In this document: one piece after another, positions 1 through 6,665 of the stretch
How positions within the stretch are numbered: position 1 is the first letter of the stretch
How the letters are laid out: each line of letters opens with the position of its first letter
NCBI GenBank assembly: GCA_029777145.1
Contig: JAKOSS010000323.1
Location: forward strand, 1-6,665
DNA from: Acidobacteriota bacterium
Lineage (GTDB): Bacteria; Acidobacteriota; Blastocatellia; Pyrinomonadales; Pyrinomonadaceae
Length of the DNA: 6,665 nt
Reading direction: 5' to 3'
Notes under the pieces: model-generated
What the model saw: the letters and a program-made list of their open reading frames with translations, nothing else
What the model was told of the DNA's origin: nothing
Database searches by the model: none
Translations under genes and position numbers: made by a program

Positions 1-712
1 GGCCGGTGAACTTGTATCTCGTGGCGAGATTGCCGCTGGCGTTGCCGAATGAATCGTACGTTGCCGAGGACGTGACGTTTCCGGAACTGTCAGTAAGCGC
101 GTTTGTTGACCCGAGGTGATCGGCGATGAAATACTTCGAAACGCCGTTCGCCGACACTTTCAGCTTGTTGTCGATGCCCGGGCCGTTCTGGTATTTCGTC
201 AGAACGCCCGAATCGTCGTCCATCACGACATCCTGACCGTCATAAACAAACTTCGTGTTCTCGCGCCCGTTGCCGGCGATACGCTGGATTCTGCGTCCGA
301 GCGCATCATATTTGTAACGCACGGACTGTTTCCGCGTCGAAGCCGAGACCAGACGGTTCTCGTAATCCCAGGCAAATCTCCAAAACTCCTTGCCCTGCGA
401 CTTTGTCACCAAATTGCCGTTCGCGTCGTAATTCATCGACGCCGTCGCCGTCGAGGTCATCCGGTTGAACGGCTGGTAACCGTAGGTCGCCGAAAGATGC
501 GAGGTCGTCCGGTTTCCGACGGCGTCAAAGCCGTAGTTCTCATTCGACGCGCCGTTCGTCATCGATGTCAGACGGTCGACGTTGTCATACACGAAATTGC
601 GGGTCTGCGAAGGTTCGGCGATCTGCGAGATCTGATTCGCCGGATTGTACTGATACTGCCGGTCGAACAGTGTCGCCGTCGCGGTCGCGTCCCCGGCCGA
701 TCGATTTTCGAT
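1..712 (-). CDS. RHS/YD-repeat protein, C-terminal part, 5'-truncated and running off the left edge
   Basis: Reading the minus strand from 712 gives 237 open codons to the window edge. They are a run of YD repeats: YDNVDRL (residues 42-48), FDAVGNR (62-68), YDANGNL (95-101), YDALGRR (135-141), YDGQD (157-161). The RHS core hallmark follows, with YFIADHLGSTNALTD at 194-208 and YDSFGN at 219-224, ending at KFTG. RHS proteins form a beta-barrel shell on the cell surface or in secretion systems, and the segment after the core is often a variable toxin; here it lies beyond the edge. The frame is closed upstream by TAA at 713-715, with RHS-like sequence only from about residue 8. The first ATG is at 560-562, inside a repeat, so no normal N-terminus exists. 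I infer a truncated remnant or displaced 3' cassette. The family call is firm; whether it is expressed is unknown. Confidence 0.88.
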   Translation of the reverse strand, partial: MENRSAGDATATATLFDRQYQYNPANQISQIAEPSQTRNFVYDNVDRLTSMTNGASNENYGFDAVGNRTTSHLSATYGYQPFNRMTSTATASMNYDANGNLVTKSQGKEFWRFAWDYENRLVSASTRKQSVRYKYDALGRRIQRIAGNGRENTKFVYDGQDVVMDDDSGVLTKYQNGPGIDNKLKVSANGVSKYFIADHLGSTNALTDSSGNVTSSATYDSFGNASGNLATRYKFTG

Positions 713-736
713 TTATGATTGCCGATTTGCGATTTT
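702..736. repeat. Heptamer tandem array, five 7-bp units, at the RHS breakpoint
   Basis: Five consecutive 7-bp units can be read without gaps: CGATTTT, CGATTTA, TGATTGC, CGATTTG, CGATTTT. They start where RHS similarity ends, and the second unit supplies the TAA that closes the RHS frame. Degenerate heptamer arrays of this sort (STRR-like) are common in intergenic DNA of some bacterial groups. Replication slippage or recombination at such an array could explain the loss of the RHS 5' end. Confidence 0.75.
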
Positions 737-942
737 GTGTCGGTCCCTTTGGTCGGCAAAAAAAGTCAAAGATCCCGCGATGGCCTCGCGTCTATCAAAT
801 ATCTTGTCAACGTCGTGATGTCGGCGTCAACGAAAAAATTCCGCGTTCGTGGTCCGTTACTCTGCTCATGGAAAGAGGGATTCATCGCGGAGTTGGCATG
901 TTGCCTCGCGGATTTGATTCCTGCCTGAATTCGTCCTTAACT

Positions 943-977
943 CCCGATTCCCAATCCGACATCCGAAATCCAACATA
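943..977. repeat. Heptamer tandem array, left flank of the palindromic element
   Basis: Five 7-bp units: CCCGATT, CCCAATC, CGACATC, CGAAATC, CAACATA. Every unit has C at position 1 and AT at positions 5-6. Read on the minus strand the units resemble GATTTCG, which is the forward unit of the array at 1153-1187. The two arrays therefore flank the hairpin cluster in opposite orientation. ATCCGAAATCC at 961-971 is perfectly complementary to 1174-1184. Confidence 0.65.
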
Positions 978-981
978 CCTT

Positions 982-1149
982 GCGCCTCCGGCGCCCGGAT
1001 GTGCGGAAAAGCTCTGCTTTTCCGAATAGTCGTTGTCCAACGGTCAGCGGCTCCGCCGCCAATGAACTCGTTCGGCGGCGCAGCCGCTTGTTTTGTTCAG
1101 GTCGCCGACGGAATGGCAAGCCATTCCGCACATCCGGGCGGCAAGCCGC
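982..1149. repeat. Cluster of six small hairpins
   Basis: Six perfect short inverted repeats follow one another. They are GCGCC-TCC-GGCGC (982-994), CGGAAAAGC-TCT-GCTTTTCCG (1004-1024), GCGGC-TCC-GCCGC (1047-1059), GCGGC-GCA-GCCGC (1075-1087), GGAATGGC-AA-GCCATTCC (1110-1127) and GCGGC-AA-GCCGC (1138-1149). Stem sequences differ while pairing is kept, and loops are only 2-3 bases. This density is not expected by chance and resembles REP/BIME-type palindromic elements or a structured RNA. No coding function fits. Confidence 0.7.
992..1140. repeat. 149-bp element closed by a perfect 17-bp inverted repeat
   Basis: Bases 992-1008 (CGCCCGGATGTGCGGAA) are the exact reverse complement of 1124-1140, with 115 bases between the arms. 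The left arm overlaps the 5' arm of the hairpin at 1004-1024, and the right arm overlaps the 3' arm of the hairpin at 1110-1127. The long stem and those two hairpins therefore cannot form together. No transposase is present and I could not identify a target-site duplication. The element could be a non-autonomous mobile repeat, a BIME-like mosaic or a structured transcript. Confidence 0.7.
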
Positions 1150-1152
1150 GGG

Positions 1153-1187
1153 ACATTTCGAAGTACCGAATTCGGATTTCGGATCCC
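1153..1187. repeat. Heptamer tandem array, right flank of the palindromic element
   Basis: Five 7-bp units: ACATTTC, GAAGTAC, CGAATTC, GGATTTC, GGATCCC. They lie directly right of the last hairpin and mirror the array at 943-977 in inverted orientation. The best unit, GGATTTC, is close to those of the array at 702-736. Confidence 0.55.
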
Positions 1188-1210
1188 GTTGATGGCTTCG
1201 AAAAATTGAC

Positions 1211-1240
1211 CGTTCGTGGTTCTTCGTGTTTCTTCGTGGA
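1211..1240. repeat. Decamer tandem array with TTCGTG core
   Basis: Three exact 10-bp blocks read CGTTCGTGGT, TCTTCGTGTT and TCTTCGTGGA, all sharing TTCGTG at block positions 3-8. An inverted relative, TTCACGAA, follows at 1250-1257. The period differs from the 7-bp arrays but resembles the roughly 10-bp CGCGAAATSA periodicity after the permease pair, so the two intergenic regions may share a repeat family. Confidence 0.6.
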
Positions 1241-1277
1241 CAAGAACAATTCACGAAAAGCCGCTTGTCAGCGATCA

Positions 1278-1306
1278 TTGAATCTTGAACCCTCGAATCT
1301 TGAATC
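1278..1306. repeat. Heptamer tandem array TTGAATC
   Basis: Four 7-bp units, TTGAATC, TTGAACC, TCGAATC and TTGAATC, with a single extra C between the second and third. The array ends 65 bases before the permease start codon. It is the fourth 7-bp array in this intergenic region. The units contain TTGA, which makes false -35 matches easy here. Confidence 0.6.
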
Positions 1307-1325
1307 CATTCAATAACTTTCTGCG

Positions 1326-1358
1326 TCTTGCTTGCGTACAAGTCTCTTGCTTGCCTAC
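1326..1358. repeat. 14-bp direct repeat just upstream of the first permease
   Basis: TCTTGCTTGCGTAC (1326-1339) recurs as TCTTGCTTGCCTAC (1345-1358), with one mismatch in 14 and a 19-bp period. The second copy ends 13 bases before the ATG at 1372. Two equally spaced copies this close to a start codon could be an operator for a regulator bound on neighbouring helical turns. They could also be one more local duplication in a repeat-rich gap; the sequence cannot decide. Confidence 0.5.
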
Positions 1359-1371
1359 GATTGAGTAGACG

Positions 1372-2607
1372 ATGAATTTTTCCGAAACAATACGACTGGC
1401 GCTTTCCGCGATCTGGTCACACAAACTCCGATCGTTCCTGACACTGCTCGGGATGATCATCGCGGTCGCGGCGTTCATGCTCGTCCTTTCCCTGCTTCAG
1501 GGTTTCAACGCGTATGTCGACGAGAAGATCGCCGGGATCGGCTCGAACGCCTTCACGATCCGCCGTTTCAGCTTCGACGATTTCAAGAACACGGACACGA
1601 TCGCGGAGGCCCAACGACGCAACAAGGAGCTGACGTTCGACGAACTCGAGTACATTCGCGAACAGTCGCAACTGATCGGAAAGATCGGCGCGAAGGCCTT
1701 GCCGAATTCGGCAGAGGTCAAGCGCGGAACCGAGAGTTTGAAGGACGTCATGGTCGAGGGCTTCGAACCGGTGATCGGCGAGATCGAGAACATCGACATC
1801 GCTCAGGGCCGTTTCTTCACGAACGCCGAAAACAACAATGCGGTCCGCGTCGCCTTTATCGGCTCAGAACTCGCCGAGAAACTGTTCCCGGACGGGCACG
1901 TGCTCGGAGAGGAATTCACGATGCGCGGGATTCCGTACCGCGTGATCGGCGTCCAGGTGACGAAAGGTACGGTGTTTGGGCAGTCTCAGGATCTTTTTGT
2001 TTGGCTGCCGATCCAGACCTACGGTTCCAATTTCGGAGGTCTGACCCGCGGCCGCGGACTATATTTCGAAGGCACCGCCGTCAATCCAAAGCAGTTTGAC
2101 GCGGCAGTTGATGAAGCGCGGACGTTGATGCGCGTCAAACGCCGTCTTTCAAGCGGCGAGAAGGACAATTTCGGAATTTTGACGCCTGACGCGATCGCGA
2201 GCCTTCGCGATTCGATCCTGAAGCCGATATTCACCGTGATCCTGATCGTCCCCGCGATCTCGCTCGTCGTCGGAGCGATCGTCATCATGAACATCATGCT
2301 CGTTGCCGTTACCGAACGGACGAAGGAGATCGGGATCAGAAAAAGTCTGGGTGCCAAGCAAACCGATATTTTGCGGCAGTTTTTGTTCGAATCCGCGACA
2401 CTCGCGGCGATCGGCGGGCTCATCGGGCTCGGGATCGCTAAACTTCTTGGTTACGTCGTAACGCATTACCTGATCCAAACCGTGATCCCGTGGTGGGCGG
2501 CGATGATCGCCATCGGCGTTTCAGCCGGTGTCGGGATCGTGGCCGGCATTTTCCCGGCCTGGAAAGCGGCGCGCCTCGACCCGATCGAGGCCCTGAGGGC
2601 TGACTGA
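1372..2607 (+). CDS. ABC transporter permease, MacB/FtsX type (first of a tandem pair)
   Basis: This 411-residue protein has the MacB permease layout without the N-terminal ATPase of true MacB. A short cytoplasmic helix is followed by TM1 (about 21-43), an extracytoplasmic MacB_PCD domain (about 44-280), then TM2 (285-312), TM3 (340-365) and TM4 (372-395). The FtsX-domain coupling segment TERTKEIGIRKSLGAKQ (314-330) and the ending PAWKAARLDPIEALRAD are typical. Family members sit in the inner membrane and use an ATPase for mechanotransmission, exporting peptides, drugs or lipoproteins; the substrate is unknown. ATG at 1372 is the first start after an in-frame TAG at 1366-1368, and the N-terminus fits the family, though only a weak GAG (1363-1365) serves as ribosome-binding site. 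It is followed after one base by a paralogue, implying one transcript and probably a heterodimer. No ATPase gene is adjacent. Confidence 0.93.
   Translation: MNFSETIRLALSAIWSHKLRSFLTLLGMIIAVAAFMLVLSLLQGFNAYVDEKIAGIGSNAFTIRRFSFDDFKNTDTIAEAQRRNKELTFDELEYIREQSQLIGKIGAKALPNSAEVKRGTESLKDVMVEGFEPVIGEIENIDIAQGRFFTNAENNNAVRVAFIGSELAEKLFPDGHVLGEEFTMRGIPYRVIGVQVTKGTVFGQSQDLFVWLPIQTYGSNFGGLTRGRGLYFEGTAVNPKQFDAAVDEARTLMRVKRRLSSGEKDNFGILTPDAIASLRDSILKPIFTVILIVPAISLVVGAIVIMNIMLVAVTERTKEIGIRKSLGAKQTDILRQFLFESATLAAIGGLIGLGIAKLLGYVVTHYLIQTVIPWWAAMIAIGVSAGVGIVAGIFPAWKAARLDPIEALRAD
2595..2599 (+). promoter_or_regulatory. Ribosome-binding site of the second permease, inside the first gene
   Basis: GAGGG lies in the last codons of the first permease, nine bases before ATG 2609. 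It favours this start over the in-frame ATGs at codons 12 and 14. With TGA at 2605-2607 one base before the ATG, the two genes are probably translationally coupled. Confidence 0.6.
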
Positions 2608-2608
2608 C

Positions 2609-3874
<1,266 letters not shown>

Positions 3875-3880
3875 GTGATT

Positions 3881-4029
3881 TGCCCGCGAATCACGCGAAA
3901 TGACGCGAAATCAGGATTCAAGTTGTTTTGAATCTGCGAAATGATAAGCAACTTCGGTTGAGTGGCACGACGCAGTCGCCTCATATTCCCCAAAACAACT
4001 TTCGCGTCTTTTCGCGTGATTCGCGGGCA
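3881..4029. repeat. 30-bp near-perfect inverted repeat with 10-bp inner extension
   Basis: The left arm at 3881-3910 and the reverse complement of 4000-4029 agree at 29 of 30 positions. A further perfect pair, AGTTGTTTTG (3921-3930) with CAAAACAACT (3991-4000), extends the stem after an 11-base insertion present only on the left side. The loop is about 60 bases. Each arm is itself built of roughly 10-bp units (CGCGAATCA, CGCGAAATGA, CGCGAAATCA). Beginning seven bases after the permease stop, it could act as a 3' mRNA stabiliser or a weak terminator. It could also be a non-autonomous mobile repeat; no transposase is near. Confidence 0.75.
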
Positions 4030-4052
4030 GTTTTTTACGCGTATCAAACCTA

Positions 4053-4072
4053 TTTCGTGTGATTCGCGGGCA
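4053..4072. repeat. Partial third copy of the inverted-repeat arm
   Basis: TTTCGTGTGATTCGCGGGCA matches 4010-4029 at 19 of 20 positions in the same orientation. It ends against the A-run that begins the terminator stem at 4074. The arm has therefore been copied separately from its partner, which suits a locally duplicating repeat better than a single fixed RNA structure. Confidence 0.65.
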
Positions 4073-4073
4073 A

Positions 4074-4113
4074 AAAAGCCCGCCGGTCCGTTGAAGGATT
4101 CCGGCGGGCTTTT
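4074..4113 (-). terminator. Intrinsic terminator of the YIP1/peptide-transporter operon
   Basis: A perfect 13-bp stem (AAAAGCCCGCCGG at 4074-4086, paired with 4101-4113) encloses a 14-base loop. On the minus strand the GC-rich stem runs into six T residues, a classic rho-independent terminator 15 bases after the TAG at 4129-4131. On the plus strand the stem is followed by a shorter T4 run, so it may also stop read-through from the permease pair, making it bidirectional. Confidence 0.88.
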
Positions 4114-4128
4114 GTCGTGTTCAGTTTC

Positions 4129-4929
4129 CTAGCTCGGGTTTCCGGACGTGAACGCGCCGACGACGCGGAGCGCGATGCCGATCAGCGCGATGATGATCGT
4201 GATCGCCCAAGCGGACGCCGACGAGATCTTGTTCATGATCCGTAGTCCGATCGCCGCGAGGATCCATCCCCAGATAGCAAAGAGATCGATGACGCTGACG
4301 AGCGTCGCCAGAACAGGCATTCCGCTTCCGTCCCAGAACATCAACGCATTCGCCTTGACGAGACCGCGCTGCGCGGCGCCAAAGTCGATCTCGTCCGCCG
4401 ATTTCAGGAACAGGACGATCAGGTTGGCGACCGAGCCGAGGATCAATGGCGGCAGACTCGAGTAGACGAATACCGACAACGACTGCAGGAATCCGGCCTG
4501 CCCGCCGAACGCCTTGCCGCCGACCCAATAGAAAAGCCCGCCGATCAGCATCGCAACGACGGCAAAGACCGGCACGGCGAACCGCGTGTACCTCATGATT
4601 GTCAGCTGCAAACTGATCGCCTGCTGTTTCTGCTCGCCGGTCATCGACGCCGTTCGCGGATTCTTGTCAAACTGATCCACCATCCAGCGCCGGACGCCGT
4701 CGTCGCCGACGCGCATCGCCAATCCGAACGTCCAAACGGTCGCCAGGATGGCGACAATGATCGCTCCGATCACGAACCGTGGCTTTCGTCTGAGATCCTC
4801 AAACGTTGCTCCGGGATCAAAGAAGATGTTGCCGATCGTCGCGATCTCGGACATCTGCGCCGGCTCCGCGACGGGAGCGGGAGTTTCCGGCAACGGCGGT
4901 TCCTGCCAATCATTGTTGGTCTCTTCCAT
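4129..4929 (-). CDS. YIP1-family multi-pass membrane protein
   Basis: The 266-residue protein begins with a Pro/Glu-rich cytoplasmic tail (1-28). A short conserved segment, FFDPGATFEDLRRKPRF (36-52), leads into TM1 (about 52-72). Further hydrophobic segments lie at about 116-138, 150-176, 203-230 and 240-260, giving five likely membrane spans. This arrangement matches bacterial YIP1-domain (PF04893-like) proteins, whose bacterial role is poorly defined; eukaryotic relatives act in membrane trafficking. No catalytic motif is visible. It lies 75 bases downstream of the OppF-type ATPase on the same strand and is followed by a terminator, so it is probably the last gene of that operon. A linked transporter function is only inferred. 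The start at 4929 is supported by a strong Shine-Dalgarno sequence. Confidence 0.85.
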   Translation of the reverse strand: MEETNNDWQEPPLPETPAPVAEPAQMSEIATIGNIFFDPGATFEDLRRKPRFVIGAIIVAILATVWTFGLAMRVGDDGVRRWMVDQFDKNPRTASMTGEQKQQAISLQLTIMRYTRFAVPVFAVVAMLIGGLFYWVGGKAFGGQAGFLQSLSVFVYSSLPPLILGSVANLIVLFLKSADEIDFGAAQRGLVKANALMFWDGSGMPVLATLVSVIDLFAIWGWILAAIGLRIMNKISSASAWAITIIIALIGIALRVVGAFTSGNPS

Positions 4930-4937
4930 GTTGATTT

Positions 4938-4943
4938 CTCCTC
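4938..4943 (-). promoter_or_regulatory. Strong ribosome-binding site of the YIP1-family gene
   Basis: GAGGAG on the minus strand sits eight bases upstream of the ATG at 4929. It is the best Shine-Dalgarno match in the window and fixes this start over the next in-frame Met at residue 26. A strong independent site after a 75-base gap suggests the gene is translated independently of the ATPase before it. Confidence 0.75.
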
Positions 4944-5004
4944 AAATTGTAAAGATTTGTAAAGCGTTTGAACTGAATACGATTCGCCGTGTTCCAGCGT
5001 TTCA

Positions 5005-5994
5005 TTATTCGACGCCGACGCGAATGCAGGCGGCGAAATGTCCGGGCCGGATCTCGCGGAGTTCCGGTTCGACGTTCGCGCACTCGCCGATCGCGATCGG
5101 GCATCGCGTCCGGAAACGGCATCCGGACGGCGGATTGATCGGCGTCGGAACGTCGCCGCCGAGGACGATCCGTTCGCGCTTCTGTTTCGGATCCGGAACC
5201 GGGATCGCCGACAGCAGCGCCTTCGTGTATGGATGGAGCGGCAATTCGTAAAGTTCCTCGGCGTCGGCGATCTCGACGATCTTTCCGAGATACATCACCG
5301 CGACCCGGTTGGAGATATGCTCGACAACCGCAAGTCCATGCGAAATGAAGAGATAGGTCAATCCAAATTCCGCCTGAAGGTCCTGAAGCAGGTTGACGAC
5401 CTGCGCCTGCACCGAGACATCGAGCGCCGAGACCGGCTCGTCCGCAATGATCAGCTTCGGGTTGAGCGCGAGCGCCCGGGCGATCCCGATGCGTTGCCTT
5501 TGTCCGCCCGAAAACTCATGCGGATAACGGTTCATGTAGTCGGGATCGAGTCCGACCTTTTTCAGCAGATCGGCGACCTTTTCGCGGCGATCGGCCTTCG
5601 TGCCGATTTTGTGGATCGTCAACGGTTCGGAGACGATCGAAAGGATCGAGAGCCGCGGATTCAGGCTCGCGTACGGGTCCTGGAAGATGATCTGCATTTC
5701 ACGCCGCAGCGCCTGCATCTTGTCGTGCGGAAGTTTGGTAATGTCTTCGCCGGCAAAATAAACGTTACCGGCTGTCGGTTCATGCAGTCGCAGCAAACAC
5801 CTGCCGACCGTTGATTTGCCGCAGCCCGATTCGCCGACGAGCCCAAGCGTTTCGCCGGCGCGGATGTCGAACGAGATCCCGTCGACGGCACGGACCACGT
5901 CGTCCGAGTCCTCAACCGGAAAATGCTTGACGAGATCCTCGACGACGACAAGGTCGTCCGCCGCGGGTTTCGCTCCATTTGAATCAGTCGTCAT
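5005..5994 (-). CDS. Peptide/nickel-type ABC importer ATP-binding protein (OppF/DppF type)
   Basis: A complete 329-residue ATPase that would energise an Opp/Dpp/Nik-type importer from the cytoplasmic face of the inner membrane. Visible motifs are Walker [10 protein letters not shown] (54-62), Q-loop Q105 in [13 protein letters not shown], signature FSGGQRQR (161-168), Walker B LIIADE (181-186), D-loop SALD (189-192) and H-loop His219. The C-terminal oligo_HPY extension begins near LHPYTKALL (253-261) and carries four cysteines (C292, C298, C305, C323; spacing CX5CX6CX17C), a pattern linked in one studied DppD to a [4Fe-4S] cluster. After His219 the family's usual Asp (SHDL) is Gly (SHGL). Length is normal. 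The ATG follows the upstream OppD-type gene's stop by 16 bases, with no strong Shine-Dalgarno site. F-type rather than D-type is inferred from SEPL and [15 protein letters not shown]. Substrate is not determinable. Confidence 0.95.
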   Translation of the reverse strand: MTTDSNGAKPAADDLVVVEDLVKHFPVEDSDDVVRAVDGISFDIRAGETLGLVGESGCGKSTVGRCLLRLHEPTAGNVYFAGEDITKLPHDKMQALRREMQIIFQDPYASLNPRLSILSIVSEPLTIHKIGTKADRREKVADLLKKVGLDPDYMNRYPHEFSGGQRQRIGIARALALNPKLIIADEPVSALDVSVQAQVVNLLQDLQAEFGLTYLFISHGLAVVEHISNRVAVMYLGKIVEIADAEELYELPLHPYTKALLSAIPVPDPKQKRERIVLGGDVPTPINPPSGCRFRTRCPIAIGECANVEPELREIRPGHFAACIRVGVE

Positions 5995-6010
5995 CGATCT
6001 TTATCAACTC

Positions 6011-6665
6011 TCAAACACGATACAGCACGCAGCGGACCTTGGCATCACCAGGAACGTCGATCAACGGAATCTCGCCTTTTGTACACTCGTCCTTGCGATA
6101 CGCGCACCGCGGCGCAAAATGGCATCCCTCGGGCAATTGCGTCGGGTTCGGAACCGTCCCCTCGATCGTCTGAAGGCGCGTCACCTTGTCGATCGCATTC
6201 GCGCTCAGCTTCGGCACGGACCGCAGCAATCCCTGCGTGTACGGATGCTTCGGATTTTCGAAGATCTCGTCGACGCCGGATTCTTCGACGATCTTTCCCG
6301 TGTACATCACCGAAACGCGGTCGGCGACCTCCGCCACGACACCGAGATCGTGGGTGATCAGCAGCACGGCAAGCCTGCGGGTTTTCCTCAGATCGTTCAG
6401 AAGCTCGAGGATCTGCGCCTGGATCGTCACATCGAGCGCGGTCGTCGGTTCGTCCGCGATCAGCAGCTCCGGATCGCACGCCAGCGCCATCGCGATCATC
6501 ACACGCTGGCGCATTCCGCCCGAGAGCTGGTGCGGATAATCCGATACGCGCCGCTCCGGCGATGGGATCGCGACCTCTTTCATCGCCGCGATCGCCGCGT
6601 CCCATGCGTCCTTTTTGTTGAGCTTGCGGTGCAGGCGGAGCGCTTCCGCGATCTGCTCACCAACC
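6011..6665 (-). CDS. Peptide/nickel-type ABC importer ATP-binding protein (OppD/DppD type), N-terminus beyond right edge
   Basis: The frame is open to the right edge and gives the last 217 residues, starting [12 protein letters not shown]. An ATG at 6583 lies inside the domain and is not the start. Visible are signature LSGGMRQR (47-54), Walker B ELLIADE (66-72), D-loop TALD (75-78), H-loop in THDL (His105) and the oligo_HPY region from HPYTQGLL (140-147). Walker A and the Q-loop are cut off; about 110-120 residues are missing by family length. [15 protein letters not shown] is characteristic of OppD/DppD rather than OppF. Four cysteines (181, 187, 194, 212) have the same CX5CX6CX17C spacing as in the partner. 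It ends 16 bases before the OppF-type gene, so the two are co-transcribed and should form the heterodimeric ATPase of one importer. Confidence 0.95.
   Translation of the reverse strand, partial: VGEQIAEALRLHRKLNKKDAWDAAIAAMKEVAIPSPERRVSDYPHQLSGGMRQRVMIAMALACDPELLIADEPTTALDVTIQAQILELLNDLRKTRRLAVLLITHDLGVVAEVADRVSVMYTGKIVEESGVDEIFENPKHPYTQGLLRSVPKLSANAIDKVTRLQTIEGTVPNPTQLPEGCHFAPRCAYRKDECTKGEIPLIDVPGDAKVRCVLYRV

Larger units (their letters stand above)
713..1371. other. Gene-free divergent intergenic region, repeat-rich
   Basis: Between the RHS remnant (minus strand) and the first permease (plus strand) lie about 660 bases. The open frames on both strands here translate to Arg/Ser/Pro-rich sequence with no recognisable domain, and they run straight across the repeats. 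From 737 to 942 I see nothing identifiable. From 943 to 1187 there is a nested palindrome flanked by inverted heptamer arrays, then a decamer array (1211-1240), another heptamer array (1278-1306) and a 14-bp direct repeat (1326-1358). A promoter for the permease pair should lie here, but no convincing -35/-10 pair stands out. Confidence 0.7.
3875..4128. other. Convergent intergenic region filled by repeats and a terminator
   Basis: The permease pair and the peptide-transporter operon end towards each other across 254 bases. The content is a 30-bp inverted repeat (3881-3910 and 4000-4029), a partial extra arm (4053-4072) and an intrinsic terminator (4074-4113). Sequence inside the inverted repeat (about 3931-3990) shows nothing identifiable. 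A short open frame on the minus strand (3865-4047) is only a read-through of the repeat arms. Confidence 0.7.

Noticed and set aside
116..718. 200-codon open frame on the plus strand
   Set aside because: It lies antisense to the RHS frame, is rich in Arg and Val and has no domain; the minus strand gives unmistakable YD repeats over the same bases.
1285..1314. Possible sigma70 promoter TTGAAC-18 bp-TTCAAT before the first permease
   Set aside because: Only four of six bases match in each hexamer, and TTGAAC is a unit of the heptamer array, so the match is expected from the repeat.
937..1341. 134-codon open frame on the minus strand in the intergenic region
   Set aside because: It runs through the hairpin cluster and the 7- and 10-bp arrays and translates to repeat-derived, basic, low-information sequence.
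3881..4072. CRISPR-like array of repeated TTCGCG/CGCGAA units
   Set aside because: Units are inverted and about 10 bp long with no regular spacers, and no cas gene is present.
4944..4990. Possible promoter (TACAAT with a weak -35) upstream of the YIP1-family gene on the minus strand
   Set aside because: The -10 is fair but no acceptable -35 lies at 16-18 bases; read-through from the ATPase gene is the simpler explanation.
5038..5814. 258-codon open frame on the plus strand
   Set aside because: It is fully antisense to the OppF-type ATPase, whose motifs are intact. The Arg/Asp-rich translation is typical of the opposite strand of GC-rich genes.

Overview
The window looks like a chromosomal stretch from a free-living, GC-rich Gram-negative bacterium. 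The best guess is an acidobacterium of the Blastocatellia/Pyrinomonadaceae kind. That placement is an inference from three things: stand-alone MacB-like permeases in tandem, a YIP1-family membrane protein starting with an 'FDPGATFEDLRRKPRF'-like segment, and intergenic DNA crowded with short degenerate repeats. No rRNA, tRNA, CRISPR, transposase or phage gene is visible.

Layout, left to right. (1) Positions 1-712, minus strand: the C-terminal part of an RHS/YD-repeat protein, recognisable in every repeat although no ATG lies near its upstream end. It runs off the left edge, so the variable tip is not visible. Upstream it stops abruptly in a five-unit heptamer array, which suggests a 5'-truncated RHS remnant. 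(2) Positions 713-1371: about 660 bases with no credible gene. They hold four 7-bp tandem arrays, a 10-bp array and a 149-bp element closed by a perfect 17-bp inverted repeat and filled with small hairpins. (3) Positions 1372-3874, plus strand: two tandem MacB-type ABC permeases, one base apart and clearly paralogous, with no ATPase gene beside them in the window. (4) Positions 3875-4128: a convergent gap holding a near-perfect 30-bp inverted repeat, a partial third copy of its arm, and a strong intrinsic terminator. (5) Positions 4129-6665, minus strand, read right to left: the end of an OppD/DppD-type ATPase, a complete OppF/DppF-type ATPase and a YIP1-family membrane protein, closed by the terminator.

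Functionally, the right half is the 3' end of a peptide- or nickel-type ABC importer operon. Its permease and binding-protein genes would be expected beyond the right edge. The centre is the membrane part of an export or lipoprotein-type ABC system that must borrow an ATPase from elsewhere. The genes belong to known families. The least explained material is the repeat architecture between them, above all the nested palindrome at 943-1187 and the inverted repeat at 3881-4029.
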